Assembly (NCBI GenBank): GCA_027886785.1
Contig: JAPCJV010000005.1
Coordinates: 1-18,628 of the forward strand
Origin: Nitrososphaerota archaeon
GTDB lineage: Archaea > Thermoproteota > Nitrososphaeria > Nitrososphaerales > CADDZS01
Direction of reading: 5' to 3'
Length of the DNA stretch: 18,628 nt
The position numbers were made by a program, and so were the translations under genes. Positions 6,503 through 14,918 of this stretch are shown here, one piece after another; position 1 is the first letter of the stretch, and every line of letters starts with the position of its first letter. The notes below the pieces were generated by a model, which was given only the letters and a program-made list of their open reading frames with translations, did no database searches and had not been told where the DNA came from.

Positions 6503-8125
6503 ATGAAGGCGTCGTCGAAAGAGCCTACGCGACTGTGGGATATACTTGAGAGAGCGGCTCGCGATGAAAACAGAATCGCCATGATTGAGCCGGGCGAAGA
6601 AGAGGTAGCTTCCTTACGAATTAGCTACGGTGAACTTTCTTCTGACACGAGGAGGCTCGCCAATGGAATACGCTCGTTGGGAGTGACACAAGGCACTCGC
6701 GTGGGATGCTTCCTTTACAACGGTGCGGAATTTGTCAAGCTGTGGTTTGCAGTGTCTCTACTCGGAGCAATTCTCGTTCCATTCAATACCGCCCTAAAAG
6801 GGCTATTGCTGGAGTACCAAATCAAGGATAGCGAAATTTCTATTCTATTTTTAGATTCCAGATTGGAAGAATCTCTTCCTAATTTGAAAAATTCCAATGT
6901 CAATAGATTGGTGTTGGTGGTCAAAAGAAGAAAAGATCCACCTAAAAACTTTGGACTCGGGTCATCGCGATTAGAAGACCTGCTATCTTTCGAAGAGGTC
7001 GATCCGTCTGATTTCGAACTAAATTTGATAGACGATCCGCTTGCTATGTTATACACTTCAGGTACAACAGGAGACCCGAAAGGAGTAACCCTATCGCACC
7101 ATGCTTACCTGAACAGAACTAAGGAGATCTCCGATCTCTATGGAGCAAAGTCAGGAGATATTTTCTACAATGCGCTTCCCTTGTTTCATACATCTGGTCA
7201 GGTCATGACCACATTGCCCGCGATTTGGAATTCCGGCACGGTAGTAATGGAAGAATGGTTTCATGTAAGCAGATTTTGGAAACAGTCAGCGCGATTCGAC
7301 GCCAGGTTCTCGTTTCTGTTGATGACCATGGTGAACGCCCTCTTGAAGCGGAAAGAAGAGTTCGCAACAAACAAACTTGAACTCATCCTGTGCGGTGGTG
7401 CGACAGCTCAAATGTGGAGCGATTTTGAAACCTCTTTTTCGCCGATCAAATTGCTCGAGGGGTACGGAATGACGGAAACCTGTGGAGTGGCTATCTTCAA
7501 CTCCCAAAATGAAAAACGCGTCGGTTCTATAGGAAAATCCCTCCCGAGCGTGGAAGTATCTATCTCAGAAGAAGGTCACGAGTCACAATCTCCGCGGGGG
7601 GAAATTCTGGTGCGCCCTAAGATCCCAGGGACGATGATGCTTGAGTACTTTAAGAAAAAGGCTGAGACTGCTGAGGCGTGGAAGGAGGGTTGGTTGCATA
7701 CCGGCGATCTCGGATATTTGGATGACGATGGGTTTGTCTATTTTGTAGAGCGAAAGAAAGACATCATCAGGCGGAAGGGAGAAAACATCTCTCCTGGAGA
7801 CATTGAAAGAGTTGTATCGACCCACGAAAATATTTTGGAGTGCGGCGCGGTGGGAATAAAGTCCGAACTGGGAGAGGAAGAAATTGCGCTATTTCTTGTC
7901 ACCAAGGAAAAATTTCCGGGCATCATGGTTTTCCTGAAGTGGCTCGATTCCATGCTGCCTTACTACATGATGCCCTCAAAGTTGAACTTTGTCGAATCTC
8001 TGCCAAAGACTGCGAATTACAAGATTCAAAGAAATCGTTTGCGTGAAGGAAAGGTCGCAGTACTTTCCAGTGTTGATGTTTCAAAGACGGGATTCAGACC
8101 TACAAAAATGTCCTCCCGACGATAA
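6503..8125 (+). CDS. AMP-forming acyl-CoA synthetase (ANL superfamily; CaiC-like)
   Basis: 540 residues, full length for the family. It activates a carboxylic acid with ATP to an acyl-adenylate and transfers it to coenzyme A. Motifs in order: phosphate loop YTSGTTGDPKG (184-194), adenine-site CGGA (297-300), GYGMTET (320-326), ribose-binding Asp in WLHTGDLGYLDDDG (397-410, Asp402), hinge region ERKKDIIRRKGENISP (416-431), and C-terminal catalytic lysine in PKTANYKIQR (Lys507). The pattern NALPLFHTSGQ and the overall order resemble crotonobetaine/carnitine-CoA ligase and medium-chain or aromatic acyl-CoA ligases; the acid cannot be deduced. It is 62 bases upstream of the transporter ATPase gene on the same strand and may be co-transcribed, suggesting it activates an acid derived from the imported substrate. 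The last ~15 residues are basic. Confidence 0.9.
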   Translation: MKASSKEPTRLWDILERAARDENRIAMIEPGEEEVASLRISYGELSSDTRRLANGIRSLGVTQGTRVGCFLYNGAEFVKLWFAVSLLGAILVPFNTALKGLLLEYQIKDSEISILFLDSRLEESLPNLKNSNVNRLVLVVKRRKDPPKNFGLGSSRLEDLLSFEEVDPSDFELNLIDDPLAMLYTSGTTGDPKGVTLSHHAYLNRTKEISDLYGAKSGDIFYNALPLFHTSGQVMTTLPAIWNSGTVVMEEWFHVSRFWKQSARFDARFSFLLMTMVNALLKRKEEFATNKLELILCGGATAQMWSDFETSFSPIKLLEGYGMTETCGVAIFNSQNEKRVGSIGKSLPSVEVSISEEGHESQSPRGEILVRPKIPGTMMLEYFKKKAETAEAWKEGWLHTGDLGYLDDDGFVYFVERKKDIIRRKGENISPGDIERVVSTHENILECGAVGIKSELGEEEIALFLVTKEKFPGIMVFLKWLDSMLPYYMMPSKLNFVESLPKTANYKIQRNRLREGKVAVLSSVDVSKTGFRPTKMSSRR

Positions 8126-8178
8126 GTTTAGTTTGGTATATCTCCGATTTCAGTTGCAGCCTTCCGCAAGAAATCTTC

Positions 8179-8183
8179 GGTGA
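8179..8183 (+). promoter_or_regulatory. Ribosome binding site GGTGA deciding the TTG start of the DppD-type gene
   Basis: GGTGA matches the archaeal anti-Shine-Dalgarno core (GGAGGTGAT) and sits four bases before TTG at 8188. There is no usable ATG near the conserved N-terminus, so the site supports the TTG. Confidence 0.6.
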
Positions 8184-8187
8184 ACCC

Positions 8188-9183
8188 TTGAATCAAGATC
8201 TGCTCGAAATACAGGGACTCACTGTGGCGTTCCCCACCACGAAGGGCGATCTGATTGCTGTTGACAAAATCGATCTGAAGATCGGAAAGGCGGAGACGGT
8301 GGGACTCGTCGGGGAATCTGGATCGGGAAAGACCATCACGGGACGAGCGGTGCTAAATCTAATTCCAGCACCGGGTCAGATCCGAACTGGAAAGGTACTT
8401 TTCAAAGGGAGAAATCTGCTTGCACTCAATCAGGACGCAATGAGGAGGATCCGCGGCAAGGAGATCACCGCAATTCAGCAAGATCCTCTTTCTGCCCTAA
8501 ATCCCGCCTTTACGGTGGAGAGCCAGATGGTGGATATCCTGATGCTTCACAAAAACATCACTAAATCGCAAGCCGTCTCCGAATCAATTAACTTGCTCCG
8601 GGAGCTGGGGATTAGCAATCCAGCTCAGGTCGTCAGAAAATATCCTCATCAGCTCAGTGGGGGCATGGCTCAGAGAATAATGATCGGAATCGCCTTTTCA
8701 TGCGCCCCTTCGCTGGTCATAGCTGACGAGCCAACAACGGCACTGGACGTGATTACCCAAGCTGGCGTGATCGAACTCATGAAAAAATTCCAGAAAAAGT
8801 TTGATACCTCAGTGTTGTTTATCACTCACAACCTGGGCCTCGCGGCCAAGGTCTGCGACAAGGTGGCGGTGATGTATGCGGGAAAGATCTTCGAGTTCGC
8901 GGATGTGGATGAGCTCTTCCGGCATCCCAGTCATCCATATACGAAAAACCTGGTCGCTTCGGTTCCGAAGATAACGGATCAGGAAAGAAAAATTCCTTCG
9001 ATCTCGGGTGGAATGCCCGATCTGGTTCGCCCTCCCCTTGGGTGCAGATTTTATCCGAGGTGTGCGATCCGGGTGGATGCCTGTTTCAAGTCGGAGATAA
9101 AGTACGAGGAACTGGGATCTGAAAGTGCTCCCCACAGAGCTCTTTGTATAAGGGCACACGAAGTTAGCGAGCTGATGGTATGA
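8188..9183 (+). CDS. dppD: Dipeptide/oligopeptide ABC transporter ATP-binding protein, DppD/OppD type
   Basis: 331 residues from a TTG start. A cytoplasmic nucleotide-binding subunit that powers import with the DppF-type partner. Walker A GESGSGKT (42-49), Q-loop IQQD (Gln98), ABC signature LSGGMAQ (156-162), Walker B LVIADEPTTALD (176-187) and H-loop His214 are intact. The C-terminal extension typical of peptide-transporter ATPases is present (HPYTKNLVASVP) with four cysteines (286, 292, 299, 320), the arrangement that carries an iron-sulfur cluster in studied DppD/OppD proteins. Its stop overlaps the next start as ATGA, so translation is coupled. Family and subunit type are secure; substrate specificity (peptide, nickel, sugar oligomer) is not readable from this gene. 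Confidence 0.92.
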   Translation: MNQDLLEIQGLTVAFPTTKGDLIAVDKIDLKIGKAETVGLVGESGSGKTITGRAVLNLIPAPGQIRTGKVLFKGRNLLALNQDAMRRIRGKEITAIQQDPLSALNPAFTVESQMVDILMLHKNITKSQAVSESINLLRELGISNPAQVVRKYPHQLSGGMAQRIMIGIAFSCAPSLVIADEPTTALDVITQAGVIELMKKFQKKFDTSVLFITHNLGLAAKVCDKVAVMYAGKIFEFADVDELFRHPSHPYTKNLVASVPKITDQERKIPSISGGMPDLVRPPLGCRFYPRCAIRVDACFKSEIKYEELGSESAPHRALCIRAHEVSELMV

Positions 9184-10199
9184 GTTCGGCGCCTCCTCTG
9201 CTTGAAGTTCAGGGACTGAAGAAATACTTCTATGCCGGGACCGGCAAGACTCAGGATTTTTTCCTGAGAAAGAGAAACGTCGTGAAGGCAGTCGACGGAG
9301 TCGACCTCAAGATCGGAAAGGGCGAGTCTCTGGGAATAGTGGGGGAGAGCGGCTGCGGAAAGAGTACCCTCGGTCGCACCTTGCTCAGGTTAATTGAGCC
9401 CACCGAAGGAAAAATTTTCTTCCAGGGTATGGAGATCACGCACCTCTCTCACAGCGAGATGCAGCGCTACCGGAAAAACATGCAGCTAGTCCTTCAAAAT
9501 CCCTACTCGTCACTGAATCCCAGAAAGCGAGTCAGAGACATACTCAGAGAGACGCTCGAGTTCCACAGACTCACTGATACGAGCTCAAAGTCTTCCCAGG
9601 TGCTGGAATTGGTTGGTCTGAAAGAAGAGTTCGGGGAGCGCTATCCACATGAAATGAGCGGCGGTCAGCGGCAAAGAGTGGCCATAGCCAGGGCGATCTG
9701 CACAGAGCCGCAGCTTGTGGTGCTCGATGAAGTTACTTCTTCCCTCGACGTGTCAGTGCAGGGACAGATCATCAACCTGCTCATCGATTTGAAGGACAAG
9801 CTCGGGCTGTCATACCTTTTCATTTCCCACGACCTTGCCATCGTGAAGCACATCTGCGATCAGGTGGGAGTAATGTATCTGGGGAAAATTGTTGAAGAGG
9901 CGTCTTCAAATGAAATTTTTTCCCAGACACTGCATCCCTATACACAGTCTCTTGTTTCTTCGATTCCATCTCCCGAAGTGGATTCAGAGTGGAAACCTAC
10001 TCTTCCGAGAACTGAACTGGAAACCTCACTCGGCGCGATCACAGGATGCCGTTTCCATCCCAGGTGCCCCTATGTGTTTGAGCGCTGCACCGTTGAGGAA
10101 CCTGAATTGACCACCAGGGGAGCCGTGCATCCCGTGTCCTGCCATCTGTATACGAGCGGCCGAGTTCCTGCTGAGATGCAGCAGAAAACTTCGCAATAG
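9180..10199 (+). CDS. dppF: Dipeptide/oligopeptide ABC transporter ATP-binding protein, DppF/OppF type
   Basis: 339 residues, ATG overlapping the previous stop by four bases. Walker [10 protein letters not shown] (55-63), Q-loop LQNP (Gln106), signature MSGGQRQR (159-166), Walker B LVVLDE followed by VTSSLD (179-190; the usual Pro after DE is Val here) and H-loop His217 are present, so it should hydrolyse ATP. The family insertion with the [15 protein letters not shown] segment and the C-terminal GCRFHPRCP cysteine set (290, 296, 303, 321) are typical of DppF/OppF. It pairs with the adjacent DppD-type ATPase, and with the permeases encoded on the opposite strand. It ends two bases from the opposing stop codon of the hydrolase-fold gene. 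Confidence 0.92.
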   Translation: MSSAPPLLEVQGLKKYFYAGTGKTQDFFLRKRNVVKAVDGVDLKIGKGESLGIVGESGCGKSTLGRTLLRLIEPTEGKIFFQGMEITHLSHSEMQRYRKNMQLVLQNPYSSLNPRKRVRDILRETLEFHRLTDTSSKSSQVLELVGLKEEFGERYPHEMSGGQRQRVAIARAICTEPQLVVLDEVTSSLDVSVQGQIINLLIDLKDKLGLSYLFISHDLAIVKHICDQVGVMYLGKIVEEASSNEIFSQTLHPYTQSLVSSIPSPEVDSEWKPTLPRTELETSLGAITGCRFHPRCPYVFERCTVEEPELTTRGAVHPVSCHLYTSGRVPAEMQQKTSQ

Positions 10200-10201
10200 T
10201 C

Positions 10202-10999
10202 CTAGGATCGTCGTAGAAATTCTAGAACGATTCTCGAAAATTCATCAGGCATTTGATCTACCAGAGGGACCATCCCGCCGGGAACCCCAACCACTTCACT
10301 GCCCTTGATCCCATTTCCTATTTTCTTCAGGTCGGGGTAGCAGTACGGGTCATCCGTCCCGCAGAGAGCTAGCGTGGGTGCAGTGATCTTTGGTAGTTTC
10401 TCTGGAACTGAATAAAGAGCTACCAAGTGGTGCCCTAACTCAATGTTCTCCTTAGCTTTTAGGGCATCAGAAACAAACCGAGTGAGAAGGTCCGGTCTGT
10501 TCTTGGGATAGAAAGCCATCCTTATCTGCCACATCTCGGCTAAGTGCGAGCCATCGGGTCGGACCTCCACAAAGTCGACAGAGCGTCTGCCTTGTATTTC
10601 TTTTCGACGTTCTTCGTCGACATAAGCCGCTGCGGAGAGCACGAGTTTGTTCACTCGCGCCGGATACGACGCGGCGATCTCAATCGCAACCACTGCTCCA
10701 GTATGATGTCCAACGACATGAGCACGTTTTATTCCAAGAGAATCCAGTAGCTCGATTACAGCTCTTCCAAAGTCTTCCACCTTGGTTGATTCAGGGAGTG
10801 GTCGATACGAATCGCCGTAGCCAATCGTATCCATTGCGATTACGCGAAAGTATTTTGCAAAAGCGGGGATCACATCTAGAAATTCATCAGAAGACCTAGG
10901 AGTCTGGTGAAGCATCAGAACAGCTTCCCCTCTCCCCGCTGTTCGATAGTGGATTAGTCCGCTGGGAGTATCTGCGAAGGCGCGCTTTATTTCGACCAT
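10202..10999 (-). CDS. Alpha/beta-hydrolase-fold protein with substituted catalytic residues
   Basis: 265 residues, ATG start, usual length for the family. The fold is clear: oxyanion region MLHQTPRSS (29-37), strand VIAMDTIGYGDSY (53-65), nucleophile elbow VVGHHTGA (95-102), acid loop LALCGTDDPY (210-219). In an active enzyme the elbow is G-x-Ser/Asp/Cys-x-G; here the middle residue is His99. Near the C-terminus the catalytic histidine normally sits in a G-x-H-x-P segment before the E-x-P-D-x-F stretch; here it is PGGMVPLVDQMPDEF with Met243. Only the acid (Asp216/217) remains. It could be a lyase, cofactor-independent enzyme or binding protein of the same fold. It is the last gene of the minus-strand transporter unit, 36 bases after the DppC-type permease. 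Confidence 0.8.
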   Translation of the reverse strand: MVEIKRAFADTPSGLIHYRTAGRGEAVLMLHQTPRSSDEFLDVIPAFAKYFRVIAMDTIGYGDSYRPLPESTKVEDFGRAVIELLDSLGIKRAHVVGHHTGAVVAIEIAASYPARVNKLVLSAAAYVDEERRKEIQGRRSVDFVEVRPDGSHLAEMWQIRMAFYPKNRPDLLTRFVSDALKAKENIELGHHLVALYSVPEKLPKITAPTLALCGTDDPYCYPDLKKIGNGIKGSEVVGVPGGMVPLVDQMPDEFSRIVLEFLRRS

Positions 11000-11035
11000 G
11001 AGTTTTTCGATTCAATCCCATGAAAAAAGAGTTCC

Positions 11036-11962
11036 CTATCTAATGGTTTGCAGCCGGGGATCTAGTTGTTCTCTTATCCCATCACCGAAAAGGTTCAAAC
11101 CCACTATTATCGTTGCAACAATCGCAAGCGTAATCAGCAACGGCCAAGGATCAATCTGCAGATAAGGAAGGCCCTCGGCGATCATTGCACCCCAAGACAC
11201 GACGCTCGTTGGAATTCCGATCCCGACGAAGCTAAGAAGCACTTCGACGTAGATGGCGATGCTGATCTCGAGAGTTATCAGAACTGTGATCAGGGGGATC
11301 GTATTGGGCAACACTTCGGATCTGATTATCTTCAGCTTGCCATAGCCGACCGACTCAGCCGCGGTGATAAAGTCCTTCTCCCGGATGTTGAAGACTTCCC
11401 CTCGGATCACGCGCGCGAACCTCGTCCAGTCCACTACTACAATCGCAAGAATCACGTTGTTTATCGAGCTCCCCAAGATTAGAATTAGGGCAATCGAGAG
11501 CAGTACTGGAGGGATGGACATCCACATATCGACAACTCTCATCACAAAGGAATCCAATCGCCCCCTGAAGTACCCCGAAATGAGACCAATTGGAGTACCA
11601 ATCAGTGCAACGAAAAAGGCGCTTATGAAACCAATGTACGCTGCAATTTGAAAACCGTACAGTGACCTGCTGAAAATATCCCTTCCCAGACTATCGGTTC
11701 CGAACGGGTGCGAGCTTTGCCCTCCGGCCCACAATGGCAACTTGTAACCATTCCCAAGATTCTGCTGGCTTGGGTTCACGCCTGTAAGATAGGGGCCGAT
11801 TACCGCCATTATCAACAATATCGCAAGCACTACGAAGCCGAAGGTGGTTCTCTTGTTTCCCCGAATAAGCTGAAGAACGAAGTGGAGACGAGAACGAGGA
11901 GCAGTCGTTTTTTGAGGCGAAGAGAGATCTTTACTTTCTTGTTTCGTTTCAGTCTCGAGCAG
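11036..11962 (-). CDS. dppC: Dipeptide/oligopeptide ABC transporter permease, DppC/OppC type
   Basis: About 308 residues if started at CTG 11962; the first standard start in frame (GTG, 11830) gives 264 residues and cuts into the first membrane helix. The upstream in-frame segment reads RLHFVLQLIRGNKRT followed by the hydrophobic FGFVVLAILLIMAVIG, the usual cytoplasmic lead and helix 1 of DppC, so it must be translated. The periplasmic stretch HPFGTDSLGRDIFSR and the coupling EAA loop (DFITAAESVGYGKLKIIRSE, then LPNTIP) are typical, as is the end WPLLITLAIVATIIVGLNLFGDGIRE. It forms the membrane channel with DppB. The gene starts within 17 bases of the DppB stop. See the ribosome site at 11968-11976 for the start problem. 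Confidence 0.88.
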   Translation of the reverse strand: MLETETKQESKDLSSPQKTTAPRSRLHFVLQLIRGNKRTTFGFVVLAILLIMAVIGPYLTGVNPSQQNLGNGYKLPLWAGGQSSHPFGTDSLGRDIFSRSLYGFQIAAYIGFISAFFVALIGTPIGLISGYFRGRLDSFVMRVVDMWMSIPPVLLSIALILILGSSINNVILAIVVVDWTRFARVIRGEVFNIREKDFITAAESVGYGKLKIIRSEVLPNTIPLITVLITLEISIAIYVEVLLSFVGIGIPTSVVSWGAMIAEGLPYLQIDPWPLLITLAIVATIIVGLNLFGDGIREQLDPRLQTIR

Positions 11963-11967
11963 GCCTT

Positions 11968-11976
11968 ATCTCCTCC
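11968..11976 (-). promoter_or_regulatory. Strong ribosome binding site ahead of a CTG start of the DppC-type gene
   Basis: GGAGGAGAT differs by one base from the archaeal consensus GGAGGTGAT and lies five bases before CTG 11962, which is in the DppC frame right after an in-frame TAA (11966-11968). An ATG at 11976-11978 just after the DppB stop is in another frame and gives only a nine-codon ORF. So the best reading is a CTG start; a one-base indel joining the ATG frame to DppC is the alternative. Confidence 0.5.
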
Positions 11977-11978
11977 AT

Positions 11979-12986
11979 TTATCTCCCGTACCGGATTTTC
12001 GGATTAAAGTACGAATACAGAAGATCCACCACAATGTTTACGATCACAACCACCAATGCATAGAACATTACCACGGCTTGGACTAGCGGAAGATCTTTGT
12101 AAGAGATCGCGGTGAAAATCATGCTCCCCAGACCCGGCCAGCCGAAGATCAATTCGATGACTATGCTTCCGCCCATCAAGAAAGTGAACTGAACCCCCAA
12201 AATAGTTAGAGCGGGAATCATTGCATTCTTCAGCGCCCTAACAAAAACAATGTATCGTTCGCTCAAACCTTTCATCCTGTCAGTTACAATATAGTCCTCG
12301 CGCAGAACATCAATCATGCTAGAACGAACGGTGCGTTGTATGATAGCTGTCAAAACCAGAGCTAGGGCCAAACCGGGAAGTATGAGATGCTGGACCACGG
12401 AGAAGAGTGCAACGATATTTCCGGTCACAACGCTGTCCACGATCATGTATCCTGTGACTTGATGCAAATTGATGAACGGATCAATCTCCCCAGAGACAGG
12501 AAGTACTCTTAGGTATGCCCCGAAAATCAGGATGAAAATAAGCCCCCAGACAAAATCCGGAATCCCGAACGCGATGTATGAGAAAGATCTGGCAATTGTG
12601 TCTCCCTTTGTGTTTTCACGAAGGGCCGAGAAGACCCCAATCCCCACGCCTAGGATCAGGGCGATAATTACCGCGAAGATGACCAGCTCGATGGTCGCCG
12701 GAAGCCTCTGTAGAATTACACTTGTCACTGGTTGGTTGTAATAGAGTGAGGTCCCGAAATTTCCCGTGAGGACATCCTTCAGCCAGATGAAATATTGCTG
12801 ATAGAGCGGAAGGTTCTCGCCGATCGCTGCTCGCACGGCGTCGATTTGCTGCTGGGTAGCACCGATTCCCACGAGGAAAAGTGCCGGATCGCCCGGCATT
12901 ACTCGGAACAAAACAAAGCCGATGATTGACACTCCGAAGAGAGGAAAGATGCTGTAAGCGATCCGCTTGAGGATGTACGTCAGCAC
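11979..12986 (-). CDS. dppB: Dipeptide/oligopeptide ABC transporter permease, DppB/OppB type
   Basis: 335 residues from a GTG start. Starts with the family hallmark YILKRIAYSIFPLFGVSIIGFVLFRVMPGDP, then about six membrane helices. The periplasmic segment LPLYQQYFIWLKDVLTGNFGTSLYYNQPV is typical of DppB/OppB/NikB. The coupling loop EDYIVTDRMKGLSERYIV (with KNAMIPALT after it) matches the EAA motif that docks on the ATPases. The end (YSYFNPKIRYGR) matches the family C-terminus. Genes before and after on the strand encode the solute-binding protein (94-base gap with a hairpin) and the DppC-type permease. Subunit type is secure; the substrate is not. Confidence 0.93.
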   Translation of the reverse strand: MLTYILKRIAYSIFPLFGVSIIGFVLFRVMPGDPALFLVGIGATQQQIDAVRAAIGENLPLYQQYFIWLKDVLTGNFGTSLYYNQPVTSVILQRLPATIELVIFAVIIALILGVGIGVFSALRENTKGDTIARSFSYIAFGIPDFVWGLIFILIFGAYLRVLPVSGEIDPFINLHQVTGYMIVDSVVTGNIVALFSVVQHLILPGLALALVLTAIIQRTVRSSMIDVLREDYIVTDRMKGLSERYIVFVRALKNAMIPALTILGVQFTFLMGGSIVIELIFGWPGLGSMIFTAISYKDLPLVQAVVMFYALVVVIVNIVVDLLYSYFNPKIRYGR

Positions 12987-13052
12987 TGCTCGCTCACTAT
13001 CTATCCTTCTCTAAGACGGTGGTAGAAAAGAATTGAAGTGGAAGAATAAGGA

Positions 13053-13072
13053 GGAAGCCGAAAACGGCTCCC
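13053..13072 (-). terminator. Hairpin between solute-binding protein and permease genes (attenuator or RNA-stability element)
   Basis: AGCCG (13056-13060) and CGGCT (13065-13069) pair around a four-base loop, and further G-C pairs flank a single mismatch. On the minus strand it starts about 9 bases after the solute-binding protein stop and is followed by the pyrimidine-rich TTCCTCCTTATTCTT. Binding-protein genes are usually expressed more than the permeases; a partial terminator or 3'-end stabiliser here would do that. The stem is short and the function is inferred. Confidence 0.35.
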
Positions 13073-13080
13073 TTTGTTTC

Positions 13081-14727
13081 TTAAGACCAGGACATGCTGT
13101 AGGGCCTCATCCATCCCTGCGGCCATGGAGTGAAGCTCAGGTTGCTCTTTTGAATGATTGGAACGTATTCCTGGAACAGTGGAATGAGCATTCCGTTCGT
13201 TACAGCCCACTCCGCTGCAGCTTTTCCAGCAGCATACCTCTGGGTATTGTCCGTCCCCATGAAAAGTGGATCAATCATCGAAGACGCAGTGCTTTCCAAT
13301 CCGGTCACGTCAGTCTTTTTGGAAGCCTTCATCCCTGTCCACATACAGAAGGGGCTGTTGGGCCACAACATGAAACCGATATCGTTTTCCGGATCGCCCG
13401 ACGAGTTAGACCAATCATTATAGAGGAGTGCCGCATCTGTTCCGCTATCTCTGTACTGGAAGTACTGCGCCTGCGTCATCGTTCGGAGATCCACTGTAAT
13501 TGCGTTGGTATTTTCCCACATTTGCTTGCACGCCTGCCCGATGTTATAATCTCCAGCGCTCCCCCCGTTCGTCACATACACTGGAAGACTCAACTTGTTG
13601 CTCGAATTGTACCCCTTGGAGGAAAGCAATGATTGCGCCTGGCTCAAATTAAATTGCGTCGAAAAGCCAGCATCAAACGATTTGTATCCAGGCTCCTCGG
13701 GCATGTAATCTGCCTGCCCGATACCCCCCAGCACGTTTGTGACAAGACTGTTTCGATCTATTGCAAGATTCAACGCCTGTCGCACCTCGAGATCTTTGAA
13801 GGCAGGGAAATATGGACTGACAAACCAACAGGTGACCGCTGATACCGATCCAGATTGTTTCTTAATCGAGCTACTGTTTAGCCCGTTAAAGACGGTCGCG
13901 TCGATCGATTGAGTGATATCCGAGGTTCCCGACTGCACCTCTGAAGCCCTGGACGAAGCGTCGGTGACTTCCTTGAAAATGACATTCGTAATTGGGGCAG
14001 CACCCTGCCAATAGTTGGGATCGGCTTGGAGTTTCAAGACTCCGTTTTGGTGGCTCACGAATTTGTAAGGCCCGCAGGAAACCGGGGCGGCTGCGAATGC
14101 GGCTGCTCTAGAAGCTTCATCTGCTCCCAGACCTGTATAGTACGCTTTCGGAATGATGAATGCGTCAAGAAAACCGAACCATACCGGAAACGCCGGGTCA
14201 TAGTGATTGAGGTTCAGGGTAAGAGAAGTACTGCTGTTTACGACGTAGGGTTCCTTGATGATACCCCAGACTCCCCCGTAAGCATAAGTGCTTGTTGCCG
14301 CTGTCATCATGGAAAATCCAATGTCATCCGCAGTCAGAGCCGTGCCATCATGAAATTTCACGTCATTCCTTACAGTTAGATTTAGGACAGGAGTAGTTGT
14401 CGGATTAGGACCCCATGTATAGCCGGTAACAACTCCGGGGTTGAAATTCAGACTTCGATCTTGGAGCATGAATCTTTCGTAAATCGAATCGAGTGGCGAT
14501 TCCTGAATGCCGTTATTATTCAAACGATAGGGATGGAGATCGGTAATTTGATACGGCCAGGCAATCGTGACTGTATTCGGCTTGCCGTTGCTTGAGGATT
14601 GCGAGCTGTAATAATAGTAACCTGCTCCGACTGCAACTGCAGCTACAACAACACCTGCAACAGCGTATTTCATGAAACCTCTGCGAGTTGGTACTGGAGT
14701 AGCGGGAGGCGCACTGGGTTCTTTCAT
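13081..14727 (-). CDS. Extracellular solute-binding protein family 5 (peptide-binding) with Tat-type signal/anchor
   Basis: 548 residues from the ATG at 14727 (571 from an upstream TTG at 14796). The N-terminus carries TRRGFMK, a good twin-arginine motif, then a hydrophobic segment AVAGVVVAAVAVGAG and a Tyr/Ser/Gln-rich linker, so the protein is exported folded and probably stays membrane-anchored. The body shows family-5 features: DLHPYRLNNNGIQESPLDSIYERFM, V-x-F-H-D-G-T-x-L-T-A-D-D (conserved in DppA/OppA/NikA), CGPYKFV, and F-K-D-L-E-V-R-Q-A-L-N-L-A-I-D-R. It delivers the substrate to DppB/DppC. A TATA-like GATAAATAA at 14780-14788 fits a transcript beginning near 14757 and so the ATG start, with a 30-base leader lacking a ribosome site. 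The longer TTG form would put the twin arginines at residues 38-39. Confidence 0.88.
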   Translation of the reverse strand: MKEPSAPPATPVPTRRGFMKYAVAGVVVAAVAVGAGYYYYSSQSSSNGKPNTVTIAWPYQITDLHPYRLNNNGIQESPLDSIYERFMLQDRSLNFNPGVVTGYTWGPNPTTTPVLNLTVRNDVKFHDGTALTADDIGFSMMTAATSTYAYGGVWGIIKEPYVVNSSTSLTLNLNHYDPAFPVWFGFLDAFIIPKAYYTGLGADEASRAAAFAAAPVSCGPYKFVSHQNGVLKLQADPNYWQGAAPITNVIFKEVTDASSRASEVQSGTSDITQSIDATVFNGLNSSSIKKQSGSVSAVTCWFVSPYFPAFKDLEVRQALNLAIDRNSLVTNVLGGIGQADYMPEEPGYKSFDAGFSTQFNLSQAQSLLSSKGYNSSNKLSLPVYVTNGGSAGDYNIGQACKQMWENTNAITVDLRTMTQAQYFQYRDSGTDAALLYNDWSNSSGDPENDIGFMLWPNSPFCMWTGMKASKKTDVTGLESTASSMIDPLFMGTDNTQRYAAGKAAAEWAVTNGMLIPLFQEYVPIIQKSNLSFTPWPQGWMRPYSMSWS

Positions 14728-14779
14728 CTTATCGTCGGGATTTGGATTGGACAATTTGGAAGCGAGAAATTCGATGCGG

Positions 14780-14788
14780 TTATTTATC
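14780..14788 (-). promoter_or_regulatory. Possible TATA box for the transporter minus-strand operon
   Basis: Minus-strand GATAAATAA. Expected transcription start about 14757, downstream of the TTG at 14796 and upstream of the ATG at 14727, which is why the ATG is preferred. No other A/T-rich box fits the TTG. Confidence 0.35.
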
Positions 14789-14888
14789 TCTTTCAATGCT
14801 CTATTTCAAAAAAACTCTGCTGAAAATTCCCTTGAAAAAATCGTACTGCCCAAACTAAATTTGGATTCTTTCGGGCAAATCAATTCTC

Positions 14889-14894
14889 TTTTAA
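14889..14894 (+). promoter_or_regulatory. Possible TATA box for amidase 1
   Basis: TTTTAA inside CTTTTAACTTAAC, centred 27 bases before the ATG at 14919, which would give a leaderless mRNA. A nearby inverted repeat CCAAA/TTTGG (14850-14864) lies in the same 0.1-0.2 kb divergent gap and could be an operator; evidence for that is weak. Confidence 0.4.
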
Positions 14895-14918
14895 CTTAAC
14901 TTTGGCGTGCGCGTGTCC

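Noticed and set aside
13033..13632. 199-codon plus-strand ORF opposite the solute-binding protein
   Set aside because: It is antisense to a clear family-5 binding protein and its translation shows no family features.
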